Origin: Oleiphilus sp.
GTDB taxonomy: Bacteria; Pseudomonadota; Gammaproteobacteria; Pseudomonadales; Oleiphilaceae
DNA length: 64,000 nt
Direction of reading: 5' to 3'
Assembly: GCA_006212045.1 (NCBI GenBank)
Contig: PZPK01000011.1
Location: 1 to 64,000, forward strand
In this document: positions 26,018 through 36,900 of the stretch, piece by piece
How positions within the stretch are numbered: the stretch's first letter is position 1
How the letters are laid out: the number at the start of each line of letters is the position of its first letter
Position numbers and translations under genes: made by a program
Notes under the pieces: generated by a model
What the model saw: the letters and a program-made list of their open reading frames with translations, nothing else
What the model was told of the DNA's origin: nothing
The model's database searches: none

Positions 26018-27204
26018 ATTTTAATCAATCGCCAATAGGGGAGCATGTCGAAAAGGTTCTGACATGGAATCCTGCGAAGGCGGTTAATGCGTCTCCGTTT
26101 GACTATATAGACTTAAGCTCGGTAAACAAAGATTCCAAACAGATAATTCTTGGTGAAGTTCCAAGAACTAATCCTAACTCAGCTCCAAGTAGAGCTAGAC
26201 AATTGGTAAAATCTGGTGATGTTATTGTTGCTACGGTAAGGCCTAATTTAAACGGTGTTGCTTCTGTTCCTGATGAGTTGGATGGCGCAACTGCTTCAAC
26301 TGGTTATTGTGTACTAAGAGCGAACGCTAATTCTTTAGATTCTCGGTATTTACATTATTGGGTTCAGACCAATTATTTTGTGTCAGAGATGATGTCTAAA
26401 GCTACGGGAGCCAATTATCCAGCAGTTTCAGACAAGATCATTAAAGAAAGCAAAATCCCACTCCCACCCCTAGCCGAACAAAAACGCATTGCCGCCATCC
26501 TCGACAAAGCCGACGCCATCCGCCGCAAACGCCAACAAGCCATCCAACTCGCCGACGAATTTCTTCGTTCTGTGTTTTTGGATATGTTTGGTGATCCTGT
26601 GACAAATCCTAAGGGGTGGGATGAGTGCGTATTGAAAGATATCTCAGATATCCGATCAGGTGTTACGAAGGGCAAAAAAATAAACCCAGATACTGCTGTT
26701 ACGTTGCCTTATATGCGGGTTGCAAACGTACAGGATGGATACTTGTCGCTTGACGATATTCAAGAAATAACAGTTTCTCCAAAAGATGCTGAAAAGTACC
26801 AGTTGTCAAAAGGCGATATTTTACTTACAGAAGGGGGAGATCCTGACAAGCTTGGAAGAGGTCATGTTTGGAATAATGAGGTAGCGAATTGTATTCACCA
26901 AAACCATATCTTTTCCGTACGTATCAAAAATCAATCTATTGTTCGTCCAGGCTTTTTGAGTGCACAAATCGCATCCCAACGAGGAAAACGCTATTTCCTG
27001 AAAGTTGGAAAGCAGACAACGGGAATCGCGACTATCAATAAAACCGTATTAAGCGAGTTTCAACCCTTTGTACCCCCCATCGAAATGCAAGATAAGTACA
27101 TTCAAATTTCAAAGTCCGTAGATAAGCTGAAAGAAAAAGCACCTATTGAAAACATGAACATCTTTGAAGCGTTAAGCCAAAAAGCCTTTGCTGGAGAACT
27201 GTAA
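26014..27204 (+). CDS. hsdS: Type I restriction enzyme, S (specificity) subunit
   Basis: A 396-residue protein with the two-target-domain layout: a first recognition domain (about 1-150), a central conserved coiled coil ([20 protein letters not shown] and on), a second recognition domain (about 200-345), and a C-terminal coil ending in [10 protein letters not shown]. Each domain reads half of a bipartite DNA site; the sequence recognised cannot be told by eye. Both domains are AT-richer than the central coil, a usual sign of exchange between specificity genes. It overlaps hsdM by 4 bases, and the next gene starts at the base after its stop. Confidence 0.93.
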   Translation: MNFNQSPIGEHVEKVLTWNPAKAVNASPFDYIDLSSVNKDSKQIILGEVPRTNPNSAPSRARQLVKSGDVIVATVRPNLNGVASVPDELDGATASTGYCVLRANANSLDSRYLHYWVQTNYFVSEMMSKATGANYPAVSDKIIKESKIPLPPLAEQKRIAAILDKADAIRRKRQQAIQLADEFLRSVFLDMFGDPVTNPKGWDECVLKDISDIRSGVTKGKKINPDTAVTLPYMRVANVQDGYLSLDDIQEITVSPKDAEKYQLSKGDILLTEGGDPDKLGRGHVWNNEVANCIHQNHIFSVRIKNQSIVRPGFLSAQIASQRGKRYFLKVGKQTTGIATINKTVLSEFQPFVPPIEMQDKYIQISKSVDKLKEKAPIENMNIFEALSQKAFAGEL

Positions 27205-28167
27205 ATGGCTGGCTACCCAATAGATCAAAAGCTCGTTATAGCTGTTTCTTCGAGCGCGTTATTTGATTTAAGTGAGTCTGATAAGGTCTTCCGAGAAAGC
27301 GGAGCGAAGGCCTACAAAGAGTTTCAGGAAGCGCACTTAGATGATGTGTTGGGTAAAGGCGTGGCGTTTCCTTTTATTAGGCGATTCTTATCGATCAACG
27401 ATCATTTTCCAGATTTAAAGCCTGTTGAGGTGGTTTTACTTTCGCGTAACTCTACAACGACCGGGCGACGGGTATTTCGTTCCATTAAGCACTATGGCTT
27501 AGATATTACACGTGCGGCGTTCTTAACCGGGTCATCGCCATTTCCCTATATTCCTGCGTTTAATGCTTCGCTGTTTTTGTCTCAAAATGAGTCAGATGTA
27601 AAGAGTGCCATAGCGGTTGATTATCCCGCTGGTATTGTCATGCCTTCAAAAGTAGTCGACGACGATAAAGATGTTGAGCTGCGAGTAGCTTTTGACTTCG
27701 ATGGCGTGATTGCCGATGACGAAGCAGAAGCGGTGTTTAAGCAAGGAGATTTGAACGACTTCGAGAATCATGAAACCACCAAGCAAACAACGCCACATAA
27801 CCCCGGGCCTCTTGCTGACCTGTTCAAGAAGTTGGCAGGTATTCAACGCCTGGAAACAGAAGCTCAAAAGAAAGATGAGAACTACCAACGCATATTAAGG
27901 ACGGCGATCGTTACGGCCAGAAATGCACCCTCCCATGAACGCGTAATCACAACATTGGAGAGTTGGGGCGTCTGGGCTGATAAAACCTTTTTTCTCGGCG
28001 GCATGGAAAAGAACCGTATACTCGGTGCGCTAAAGCCTCATATGTTCTTTGATGATCAACGAACGCATTTGATTCCCTCGGGGGATAATGTACCCATGGT
28101 ACATATCCCGTTTGGTGTCGCGAATAGTGTGAAAGGTGGCGGTGAAGGTGGTTTAAAAAAAGGATGA
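27205..28167 (+). CDS. 5'-nucleotidase (cN-I-like) inside the restriction operon
   Basis: A 320-residue protein of the 5'-nucleotidase family related to cytosolic nucleotidase I. The HAD-type DxD is in VAFDFDGVIADDEAE (about residues 161-175). Other family segments are AIVTARNAPSHERV, WGVWADKTFFLGG and PHMFFDD. These enzymes remove the 5'-phosphate from nucleoside monophosphates. The ATG directly follows the hsdS stop, so expression must be coupled to the restriction genes. A role in handling or depleting nucleotides during restriction is inferred. Confidence 0.85.
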   Translation: MAGYPIDQKLVIAVSSSALFDLSESDKVFRESGAKAYKEFQEAHLDDVLGKGVAFPFIRRFLSINDHFPDLKPVEVVLLSRNSTTTGRRVFRSIKHYGLDITRAAFLTGSSPFPYIPAFNASLFLSQNESDVKSAIAVDYPAGIVMPSKVVDDDKDVELRVAFDFDGVIADDEAEAVFKQGDLNDFENHETTKQTTPHNPGPLADLFKKLAGIQRLETEAQKKDENYQRILRTAIVTARNAPSHERVITTLESWGVWADKTFFLGGMEKNRILGALKPHMFFDDQRTHLIPSGDNVPMVHIPFGVANSVKGGGEGGLKKG

Positions 28168-28185
28168 CCCAATAAAGGAAATGTT

Positions 28186-28893
28186 ATGAGTGAAACCTAT
28201 AACGTCTACTGTGATGAGTCCTGTCACCTGGAAAATGACAATCAGAAAGCCATGGTTCTCGGAGCAATATGGTGTCGCTTGGATAAACGCAAAGAAATCG
28301 CAGAACGGCTTCGTGAAATCAAGGTAAAGCACAATCTCAAGCCAGACTTTGAGATAAAGTGGACCAAGGTAAGTCGCTCCAAGCTCAGTTTTTACCTCGA
28401 TGTGCTGGACTATTTTTTTGACGATGATGATTTGAATTTTCGCGGTCTAATTGTGCCGGATAAGCGTGTTTTGAATCATAGCGCTTTTAGTCAGGATCAT
28501 GATGATTGGTACTACAAAATGTATTTCACCATGCTGAAGACTATTTTCGATCCGCATTCGCATTACAGAGTCTATATCGATATTAAAGACACGCTTGGCC
28601 ATGAAAAGATCAACAACCTTCATGACGTTCTTTGCAACAATGCCTTTGATTATTCTCGTAAAATGATTGAGCGTATTCAAAGAGTGCATTCTCACGAATC
28701 CGAACAGCTGCAGCTTGCCGATCTATTAATAGGGGCTTTGGCATATCTGCACAGGGAACTCGGCGAGAGTGATAGCAAGTTGGCTTTAATACAGCGAATT
28801 AAAGAACGTAGTGGTTACTCCCTTGATCGCTCAACCTTATTGAGAGAAAGCAAGTTTAACCTGCTTCTTTGGAATGGGGGCGGCTATAAGTGA
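28186..28893 (+). CDS. DUF3800 protein
   Basis: A 235-residue protein with the DUF3800 pattern: the N-terminal VYCDESCH strand, a central LKPDFEIKW region, YRVYIDIKDT and the final QLQLADLLIGALAY. DUF3800 is a domain of unknown function whose strands and acidic residues suggest an RNase-H-like fold. It is common in defence islands and beside mobile elements. It begins 18 bases after the nucleotidase gene and overlaps the next gene by 4 bases (GTGA). The two last genes therefore act together, possibly as an effector and its partner. Confidence 0.8.
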   Translation: MSETYNVYCDESCHLENDNQKAMVLGAIWCRLDKRKEIAERLREIKVKHNLKPDFEIKWTKVSRSKLSFYLDVLDYFFDDDDLNFRGLIVPDKRVLNHSAFSQDHDDWYYKMYFTMLKTIFDPHSHYRVYIDIKDTLGHEKINNLHDVLCNNAFDYSRKMIERIQRVHSHESEQLQLADLLIGALAYLHRELGESDSKLALIQRIKERSGYSLDRSTLLRESKFNLLLWNGGGYK

Positions 28894-29402
28894 CAGAGCA
28901 TACTGCCAGCGTGGAATGGCTTCCTGAGCTTGTGACGCTCTCTGACTACGAGGGCGACTGGGATCGATACCTGGAAGGTATATATTCCGTGTTTTGTGAG
29001 GATTTTGTTCAGACTAAACCACGTTTTAGAGGTATTAAGTTGGGCCTCAAACGTCATCCTGTTATACAGGGAAAAGAGGCTACGTTTTGGCACTTTATTT
29101 CTGAAGGGGCGGTGGAAGAAGAGCGCATTCCCGATATGAGGCGATGTGAAAGAATAGCATGGCCAAGCCCGGTTATAGAGAACTCCGATGACGATGTTAT
29201 CAAGGTGTGGATGGAGCGCCCTAAATCAGGCCAGAACAGAATTCATATCTGGTTTGAGAATGAAGGTTATATAGTTGTGCTTGATCATCGAAGGGAGTTT
29301 ATTTTACCGTGGACTGCTTTTTATATTGAGCGAGAACACCAAAGGAAAAAATACAATAAGCGATGGAAGCGGCATGGCGCTTATATTGGAAACAAGCTTT
29401 GA
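28890..29402 (+). CDS. Unknown partner of the DUF3800 gene
   Basis: A 170-residue protein starting at a GTG that shares GTGA with the stop of the DUF3800 gene, so translation is coupled. It is Trp-rich and basic at the end (KKYNKRWKRHGAYIGNKL). Conserved-looking segments are FRGIKLGLKRHPVIQGKEA and MRRCERIAWPSPVI. I do not recognise a named domain. The tight pairing suggests a two-gene module. A GC-rich hairpin after the stop (29418-29444) may end the operon, although it has no T run. Confidence 0.7.
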   Translation: MTEHTASVEWLPELVTLSDYEGDWDRYLEGIYSVFCEDFVQTKPRFRGIKLGLKRHPVIQGKEATFWHFISEGAVEEERIPDMRRCERIAWPSPVIENSDDDVIKVWMERPKSGQNRIHIWFENEGYIVVLDHRREFILPWTAFYIEREHQRKKYNKRWKRHGAYIGNKL

Positions 29403-29561
29403 TTTGTCTGGAAAGCTGGCCGCGCCCTCAGTGAGGACGGGGCCGTAACTCCTTCAACGCTGACTTCTTTCGAATGGTCGATGAGCTGGTTCTAATTATG
29501 GTGTTCGCCAGAGTTTAAATCAAGTCTGTTAATACAAACTGGGAACAAAAACACATAAATA

Positions 29562-29834
29562 TTAAGGAGTCTCTGATTAATTAGGCGTGGTCTCTGCTTG
29601 TGTTTCTGACGCGCTTTAACAAGGCAAGTGGCGAAGTGAATGGCCCAAGTCCTTCGCGAGGCGCTTAACGAAGTAAAAGCGCGTCAGAAACCAAGCCCGA
29701 CGGGGCCTGCAGCTTATCCGCTCACCCGCGTTGCACTTTCTCGACAGGCCACCAGCCTGCCTTCAAAAGAGCGCCTTGTTGATCGAATAAGCTGCAGGCC
29801 AGAGAATACGCCTAATTAATCAGAGGCTCCTTAA
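29562..29834. mobile_element. MITE-like 273-bp element with nested hairpins
   Basis: Terminal inverted repeats of 35 bases (29562-29596 and 29800-29834) match with three mismatches; they begin TTAAGGAG and contain TCTGATTAATTAGGCG. Inside are two further long stems: GTTTCTGACGCGCTTT at 602-617 (add 29000) with its perfect complement at 676-691, extended by five pairs past one bulge, and GGCCTGCAGCTTAT at 704-717 with its perfect complement at 787-800. The whole can fold as a three-way junction. It has no open frame. It resembles a non-autonomous transposable element with TTAA-like ends, or a structured RNA gene. Confidence 0.7.
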
Positions 29835-29845
29835 GAAGAGAAAAT

Positions 29846-30913
29846 ATGCCAGTCCAACACGGAATATGGAAAATCGGCTCAACGCCAGAAGCCTTAAAGC
29901 CCATCCAGCTAGAAACTGAGTTATTGCTGGAAGAGCAGATCTTTCAGGATATCTCCATCCTCAACAGTAGTTGGTTGTTGATTGGCCGCCAGGTATACAC
30001 CGACTTTGGTAAATATATTGACCTGCTGGCGATTGATGCAACGGGTTCCATTATTGTCATCGAACTCAAGAAGCATAAAACGCCTCGTGATGTAGTTGCA
30101 CAAACTATCGATTACGCGGCCTGGGTAGAGGAGCTTCCTACCGAGAAAGTTTCACTAATTTATCAGGACTTTGCCAAAAACTATCAACTTCCAATCAGCT
30201 CATTCGATGAAGCGTTCTTACAGAAATTTGGCTCGAAGCCCGTCGAAGAAGAAGTAAACAGCTCTCACCAAATGGTCGTCGTTGCGGCTGAATTAGATGC
30301 CAGTACAGAAAGGATCATCAATTATTTAAACGACAAAGCGAGCGTAGCCGTGAATGCCGTCTTCTTCTCGGTCTTTCAAGACGAGGGCAATCAATACTTG
30401 AGTCGAACTTGGTTGATTGATCCAGACGAAACCGAGGAACACGCCATTCAAACGGGTAAGAAAACGGACTGGAATGGCGAGTACTATGGTTCTTTTGGAA
30501 CCAGTGAAGGGGGACGAGCTTGGTCGGATGCCAAAACATATGGGTTCTTATGCGCGGGTGGCGGGCGTTGGTACAGCAAAACATTGTTCAAATTAGGCCC
30601 AGGAGCCAGAGTTTGGGTAAACATTCCCAAGACGGGTTATGTAGGCGTAGCCGAGGTTACCGGGAAGGCGGTTATTGCCGATGAGTTCCTAAATGACAAC
30701 ATGCAGCTGTGCGGTCATTACCAGTTTGCGGAAGAGGTAGGGGAAGACAACGCAGACTATTTCGTGCCAGTGCGATGGATTAAAGCCGTCGAAGAATCAC
30801 AAGCGGTTAATGAGGTTGGGCTTTTCGGCAACCAGAATTCAATCGCACAACCAAGAGCAGAAAAGTGGGAGCATACGGTTAAGCAGTTGAAGGAAAAATG
30901 GAAAATTAGTTGA
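29846..30913 (+). CDS. NucS/DUF91-like nuclease-domain protein
   Basis: A 355-residue protein. Residues about 40-110 carry a PD-(D/E)XK core like that of NucS/DUF91 and related archaeal and bacterial nucleases: YIDLLAID with its Asp, then IIVIELKKHKTPRD with Glu-x-Lys. The C-terminal part is a separate domain with aromatic strands (WSDAKTYGFLCAGGGRWYSK, ARVWVNIPKTGYVGVAEVTG). The ATG lies 12 bases after the folded element, whose end may have replaced the original upstream region. The stop is 10 bases before the large helicase gene, so the two may form an operon. Nuclease activity is inferred from the motif. Confidence 0.75.
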   Translation: MPVQHGIWKIGSTPEALKPIQLETELLLEEQIFQDISILNSSWLLIGRQVYTDFGKYIDLLAIDATGSIIVIELKKHKTPRDVVAQTIDYAAWVEELPTEKVSLIYQDFAKNYQLPISSFDEAFLQKFGSKPVEEEVNSSHQMVVVAAELDASTERIINYLNDKASVAVNAVFFSVFQDEGNQYLSRTWLIDPDETEEHAIQTGKKTDWNGEYYGSFGTSEGGRAWSDAKTYGFLCAGGGRWYSKTLFKLGPGARVWVNIPKTGYVGVAEVTGKAVIADEFLNDNMQLCGHYQFAEEVGEDNADYFVPVRWIKAVEESQAVNEVGLFGNQNSIAQPRAEKWEHTVKQLKEKWKIS

Positions 30914-30923
30914 GCGGACTAAT

Positions 30924-33900
30924 ATGGTTGAGAACAAGGTACTCAAGCTAATCAAAAGTAAACCTGGTATTCATTTCGAGGAGGTGGCTAAAGAACTCGA
31001 TTTACTGCCAGGTAGAGTTCTACATGCGATCACTAGATCTCTTAATGGGAAGGTAACCTTGAAGAACGGCTTATGTACTGTAAATGCTGGAGTAGAGATA
31101 GCAGAAGAACTGGTGCCCGCGGAGTCATCGACCAGTGCCAATAATGAAAGAAAGGTCGATACGGAGCGTCCTTTCTTCAGGCTTGCAACGAATGAGTTAG
31201 AGGCGTTAGCCAAAAAAGATTGGTCCGATGTTTCAAAGCTAAAGGAGATTCATAAAGAAGCTTTACGTCGTAACAAATCAGCCGGCGTTCGGCTTGCCGC
31301 AAAGTTGTCCCAAAGAATAAGAGCGATCGAATCCACACCGGTTAAGCAAAGCAATCACAAAGAAAGTAAGGAAGCGATGACGGAGCTTTCCGCTCAACCA
31401 GCTAGCGAAAAAGAAGAATTTCTTGAGCCACGAAGAGAATACAAAGTCATGGAGAAGAAAAATACCTATCAATCACCGCAGAGCAACAAAGGCTTTGCTT
31501 ATGACTCTCTTGAGGCGTTAAGAAATAAACTTCTCGACCTGACGGGTAGGAACCGCTTGTTGAACTTTAGGCATGGTAGAGGTGGGTTTGTACGCGTTAT
31601 TGATGAGCTTCCTGATCAGCTGCAGGAGTTATTGCTTTCTGATACTGCGCTCCGGTTTTTGCCTGTACCTGAGCCAACAAAAGATGAGCTGATAGAAGCG
31701 GGGTACATCGAGCTAGATGAGCTAGGGCAAGAGGTTAGACTGCAAAAAGACCCCACTGCTAAGGAGTGGGCAAAGTACCTCGGCCTAGAAACAAATTACG
31801 AGCTGCCAGCGCACACTGTTGCAACAGAAGAGGAAGAAAAGCATCAAGATCTATGTATCCAAACGTTGCTATTTCCTTATGAACTGGAGACACAACTGCG
31901 TGGAATTCGAAGTAAAGCACAGACAGCAATCGAGGAAACAGGAGCGAACATCCTCTATTTAGCTTTCGGTTTTTTGCAGTGGTTTGAACGAAATGATTCT
32001 GAAGTCGAAAGACTCGCTCCTCTTTATCTTGTCCCCGTCAGGTTAGAAAAAGGTTTTCTTGATAAAGAAAGAGGAACCTATTCCTATACGCTCCAATACA
32101 CAGGTGAAGATATCGTTACGAATCTATCTCTTAGAGAAAAACTTAAGATAGATTTTGGTATCGCTCTACCAGAGTTGGATGAACACACAACTCCTGAACA
32201 GTATTTTGAAGATGTGCAAGATCGCATCGTCAGAAATCAACCCAGTTGGCGAGTTAAGCGATTTTGCACCCTCGCTCTTCTTAATTTTGGCAAGTTGTTA
32301 ATGTATTTGGATTTGGATCCAGCTCGCTGGCCCCAGGGCGACAAGAATATTGCCAACCATGAAATCGTTAAACGGTTTTTTGCTACTCATGCGATGACAA
32401 GTGAAGGGGGGGCCGGATTCAGTGAAGAATATGAGATCGATCAGCTCAAAGGCGTACATGAGCAGTTCCCTCTAATTGATGATGCCGATAGTTCTCAGCA
32501 CAGTGCGTTGGTCGACGTGATTAAGGGCAAGAACCTTGTTATCGAAGGGCCTCCAGGAACAGGTAAATCCCAAACCATTACCAACTTGATTGCGGCTGCA
32601 ATTTTGCAAGGGAAGCGAGTACTGTTTGTTGCGGAAAAGATGGCAGCTCTTCATGTTGTAAAAAATCGCTTAGATAAAGCCGGGTTAGGCGACTTTTGTC
32701 TAGAACTCCACAGTCACAAGACCCAAAAGAAAAAAGTCTATGAAGACTTAAATCATCGCCTCGGGAATCAAGGGCATTTTCGAAGCCCGGAGAAAATCGA
32801 AGTGGAAATTGCCCGTTATGAGGATCTTAAAAAGCAGCTTAATGATCACGCAGAGTTAATTAATAGCGTATGGAAGGGGACGGGGCTAAGTATCCATAAG
32901 ATCCTTACTGCGGCGACAGGGTATCGCCAAAAACTATCGCTAGATGCGTCGGAGGTTCACCCTGAAGGTATTTCTGGAGACTCATTTAGCGAAGTGCTCC
33001 AGAAAAAGATTCTCGATGATATCCGCCTATACAAAGATGTTTATGAACAGGTGCGAAAACAAATCGATTCGGATATTGATTTGTCGTTTCATCCTTGGTT
33101 TGGTGTTAACAATACTTCCATACAATTGTTTGATTCAGATGCAGTTTGCAGGCTGCTCCAAGATTGGCAAGACGAACTCGAGCAGATCTCAAATGTGGCT
33201 GGTGAATTTAGCGAGTTGCTTTCTCCCGAATCAGACCAGTTTGATCAATTAGCAAACCTAAAAAAAGTATCCGAGGGCATCAAGAGTTTACCATTCTTGA
33301 CTGGAGATGAGTGTTTATCTGCGCTTACTGGGCTTGATGAGGCGAATACCAGTAAGATTGAAGACCATTTAGCAAAGTTTGATGCGGCTAATGGTCTATA
33401 CGTTTCTCTAGTCAGCAAAATCAGAAAAGAGCTAATTGGTGATAGCGATAGCTTAAATGAACTAAAGCAGGATCTGGGCTCACTTGAATCTTTAGGGGTA
33501 GCAAAAGACTTATCTTTCGAGGACGTTTATCGATTGACGCTTAAGCTCGAAGAACTAAACGTAGGTTTTGAGAGACTGAAGAGTATTGTCGAGGAGGTGT
33601 CGAGCCAATTAGGTGGTGAGGCTGGGAAATTCATTGACCCAAGTATTGATGGAATCAAAGAACTGAAGCAGTTGATCACCCTCGCTATGCAGATTGACGG
33701 AAGCTTGATCACCCATCGTAGCGTGTGTTTTGACGAGCCAGACCTGGATCGGTTAATCCCTGAGCTAAATGAAAGCCTCAAGAGTCTTGTTCCTCAGTAT
33801 GAACAGCTTAAAAAGTTGTTTGTTCTTGATGCTCTTCCTGATTCACAAACTCTGATTGGACTCAGGAATACGCTAGAGACTTCTGGAGCGTTTAAGTGGT

Positions 33901-36900
33901 TCAAGGGGGCATGGCGTGATGCGCGCAAGGCAATTAAATCTCTGTCTATCCTGCCCAATGCAAAGTTCAATGACTTGGCCAGCCAACTCTCTAGTTTGAT
34001 TGACTACAAAGAAGAGCGAGAGAAGTTTGATGCAATTTCTGAATATGAAAAGGCGCTAGGTGCTTGGTTTAAAGGTCTTGATACGAGTATTGATGATATC
34101 GCGGCGCTTAGGGGTTGGTATAAACATATAAGAGAAGTCTATGGCGTAGGATTTGGGCCGAAGGTGGCTGTCGGTCAGTCTTTGCTAGATATGGACTCAC
34201 ATACCCTAAGAGGGCTCCAGCATTTGGAAAGCCAAGGAGTGTTGCAATCCATCGAAGATATAGAGTCTTCGTATTCTTATCTGAGCGAACGTTTGCCACG
34301 AGCATCCATTTTCAATGCCAGTGACATGCTATTGAATGACGAAGAAAATGGGCTGAGCAAACTGAAGCAAGAGATCGAGAACCGCCTTTCTAGTTGCCAG
34401 TCAAGTATCGTTGATAATTGTTCTTTATCGGATTTCGCTGAAACCATTGCAGGCATGGCTCGTTTTGACGACTTGGACCATTCGTTGTCGAAAACAACTC
34501 CCGTTTTGCTAGAGTTATTTGGTGAAGACTCAGTATTACAATTCGGTCAACGGGAAACCGTCGAAAAGTCGTCCTCTAAGATTAAAGCCACTCTCAAATT
34601 GGCAGAGGTAATTAATAATCTAGAGACGGAAGAGCTTGTCGTTGCGATTAGACGCAATCCCACCAAGGAGCTCTTCGATAATCTAGCCGAAATGGCTGGC
34701 AGGCTTAACAAGAGTTTAAATGATTCAGAAGCTTCGAAAGGTGAATTTGTTTCTAAAACCAATCTAGATATTGATCTGTGGACCAAAGAAACGGGCGATA
34801 GACTTTCAGATCTTCGTACTCGAAATCAAATTGCCTTGTCTAATCCTAGCTGGCTGTCTAGTTGGGTAGACTTTGTGCGTTGTCGCGAGGAGCTCTGTCA
34901 CAAGGGGTTCGACAAATTAATTTCCAAAGTGGAGCAACAAGAAGTATCACTTGAAGACATTGAAGATGTTTATGCTTTAGCTACCTATGATTTATTGGCG
35001 AGAGAAATAATCGAATCAAGGCCTGCGCTAGCACACTTCTCTGGAGCGAAACAAAACGGTATTCAAAACCAGTTTAGAGAATATGACGAAAAACTTAAGT
35101 CGTTGCAGAGAGAAAAAATAGCCTGGAAAGTTGCACAGAATGAAGCCCCAATCGGTAATTCGGGGGGCAAGGTCTCCAATTACACCGAGCTTTCATTAAT
35201 TCGGCATGAGGCAAATAAGAAAACCAAACATGCCCCAGTTAGGCAGCTTACGAAACGTTCAGGTAAAGCGCTGAGTGCATTAAAACCGTGTTTCATGATG
35301 GGACCTATGTCTGTGGCGCAGTACTTGGAGCCTGGCGAGGTTGAGTTCGATCTTGTTGTCATGGACGAAGCATCGCAGATTAAACCTGAAGATGCCCTAG
35401 GAGCGATAGCACGAGGTAAACAGCTGGTCGTTGTCGGTGACCCTAAACAGCTACCTCCTACCAACTTCTTCAACAAAGCGATTGAACAGGACGAAGACGA
35501 TACTACCGCCATAGAGCAATCCGAGAGTATTTTGGATGTTGCCTTACCAATGTTCTCAGCTCGACGTTTGCGCTGGCACTATCGTTCCAAACATGAAAGC
35601 TTAATAGCTTTTTCTAATCAGTCATTTTATGACAGCAATTTGGTTGTCTTTCCTTCGCCACACAGTGAATCAGATGAGTTTGGGATAAAGTTCGTTCCTA
35701 TTCCACGAGGCCGTTTTGTCAATAGAAGAAACATAGAAGAAGCGACGGTGATTGCTGAATCTGTAATGCGACATCTGCTACACAGAAAAGATGAATCACT
35801 TGGTGTAGTCGCTATGAGTGCAGAACAACGTGAACAGCTAGAGCGCTGTGTTGAAGAGCTTTCAAAAGAAAATGTCGAGTTTAGGGAGGCTCTGGAGGAA
35901 AACCAATTAACAGAAGAGCCTTTGTTTATTAAGAACCTCGAGAACGTTCAGGGTGATGAGAGGGATGTCATTTATATCTCATGTACTTATGGCCCACAAG
36001 AAGCCGGAGCTACTTCAATGCCTCAGCGTTTTGGTCCAATCAATTCGCCAGTGGGCGGGCGGCGTTTGAATGTGTTGTTCACGCGTTCCAAGAAGCGAAT
36101 GCATGTCTTCAGTTCAATGACCGAGGGCCATATCAGGACAAGTGAGCAATCTACATCGGGTCTGATTGCGTTAAAGAACTTCTTAGCATTTGCCCAGTCG
36201 GGCGTCATTCAGCAACCCGTGCATACAGGCAGAGCTCCCGATAGTGAGTTTGAGATTTCCGTGGCCGAATCCTTGCGGCGATATGGATATGAGTGCGAGC
36301 CCCAAGTTGGGGTCGCCGGCTTTTTCATTGATCTTGCTGTGAAAGACCCAGGTCAACCAGGTAGATTCTTGGTAGGCGTTGAGTGCGACGGAGCGAATTA
36401 CCATTCGGCTAAATCAGCGAGAGATCGTGACCGATTGCGTCAGGACGTATTGGAAAGACTGGGTTGGAAAATACGAAGGATATGGTCAACAGATTGGTTT
36501 AAAAATCCACATGCGCAGATTGAACCTTTGGTGAGGGAGTTAAACGAACTCAGAACGCCAATAACTTATGAACCAGAGGTGAATGAACACGAAGAAACCG
36601 AAGTTGAAGAAATTGATGAAATTATCCATGAGGTAGAAGAGCATGTTGAACAAGCCTTGCTGTTCAACGAAGCTGGACTTTCTTTGAAAGAGAAGTTGGT
36701 TAAGTTTGATCAAGAAGTAATTGGTTCAGAATCAGATGGAGTGGACCCCGCTAAGCGTTTATTGAGACCCTCTATGTTAGAGGCATTATTGGAGTTTAGG
36801 CCTATTTCCAAATCCGAATTTCAGGAGTCGATACCTGCATTCTTGAGGGAAGGTATTGACGGGAAACAAGGCAAGTACCTAGAGCCAGTCCTGAATATTA

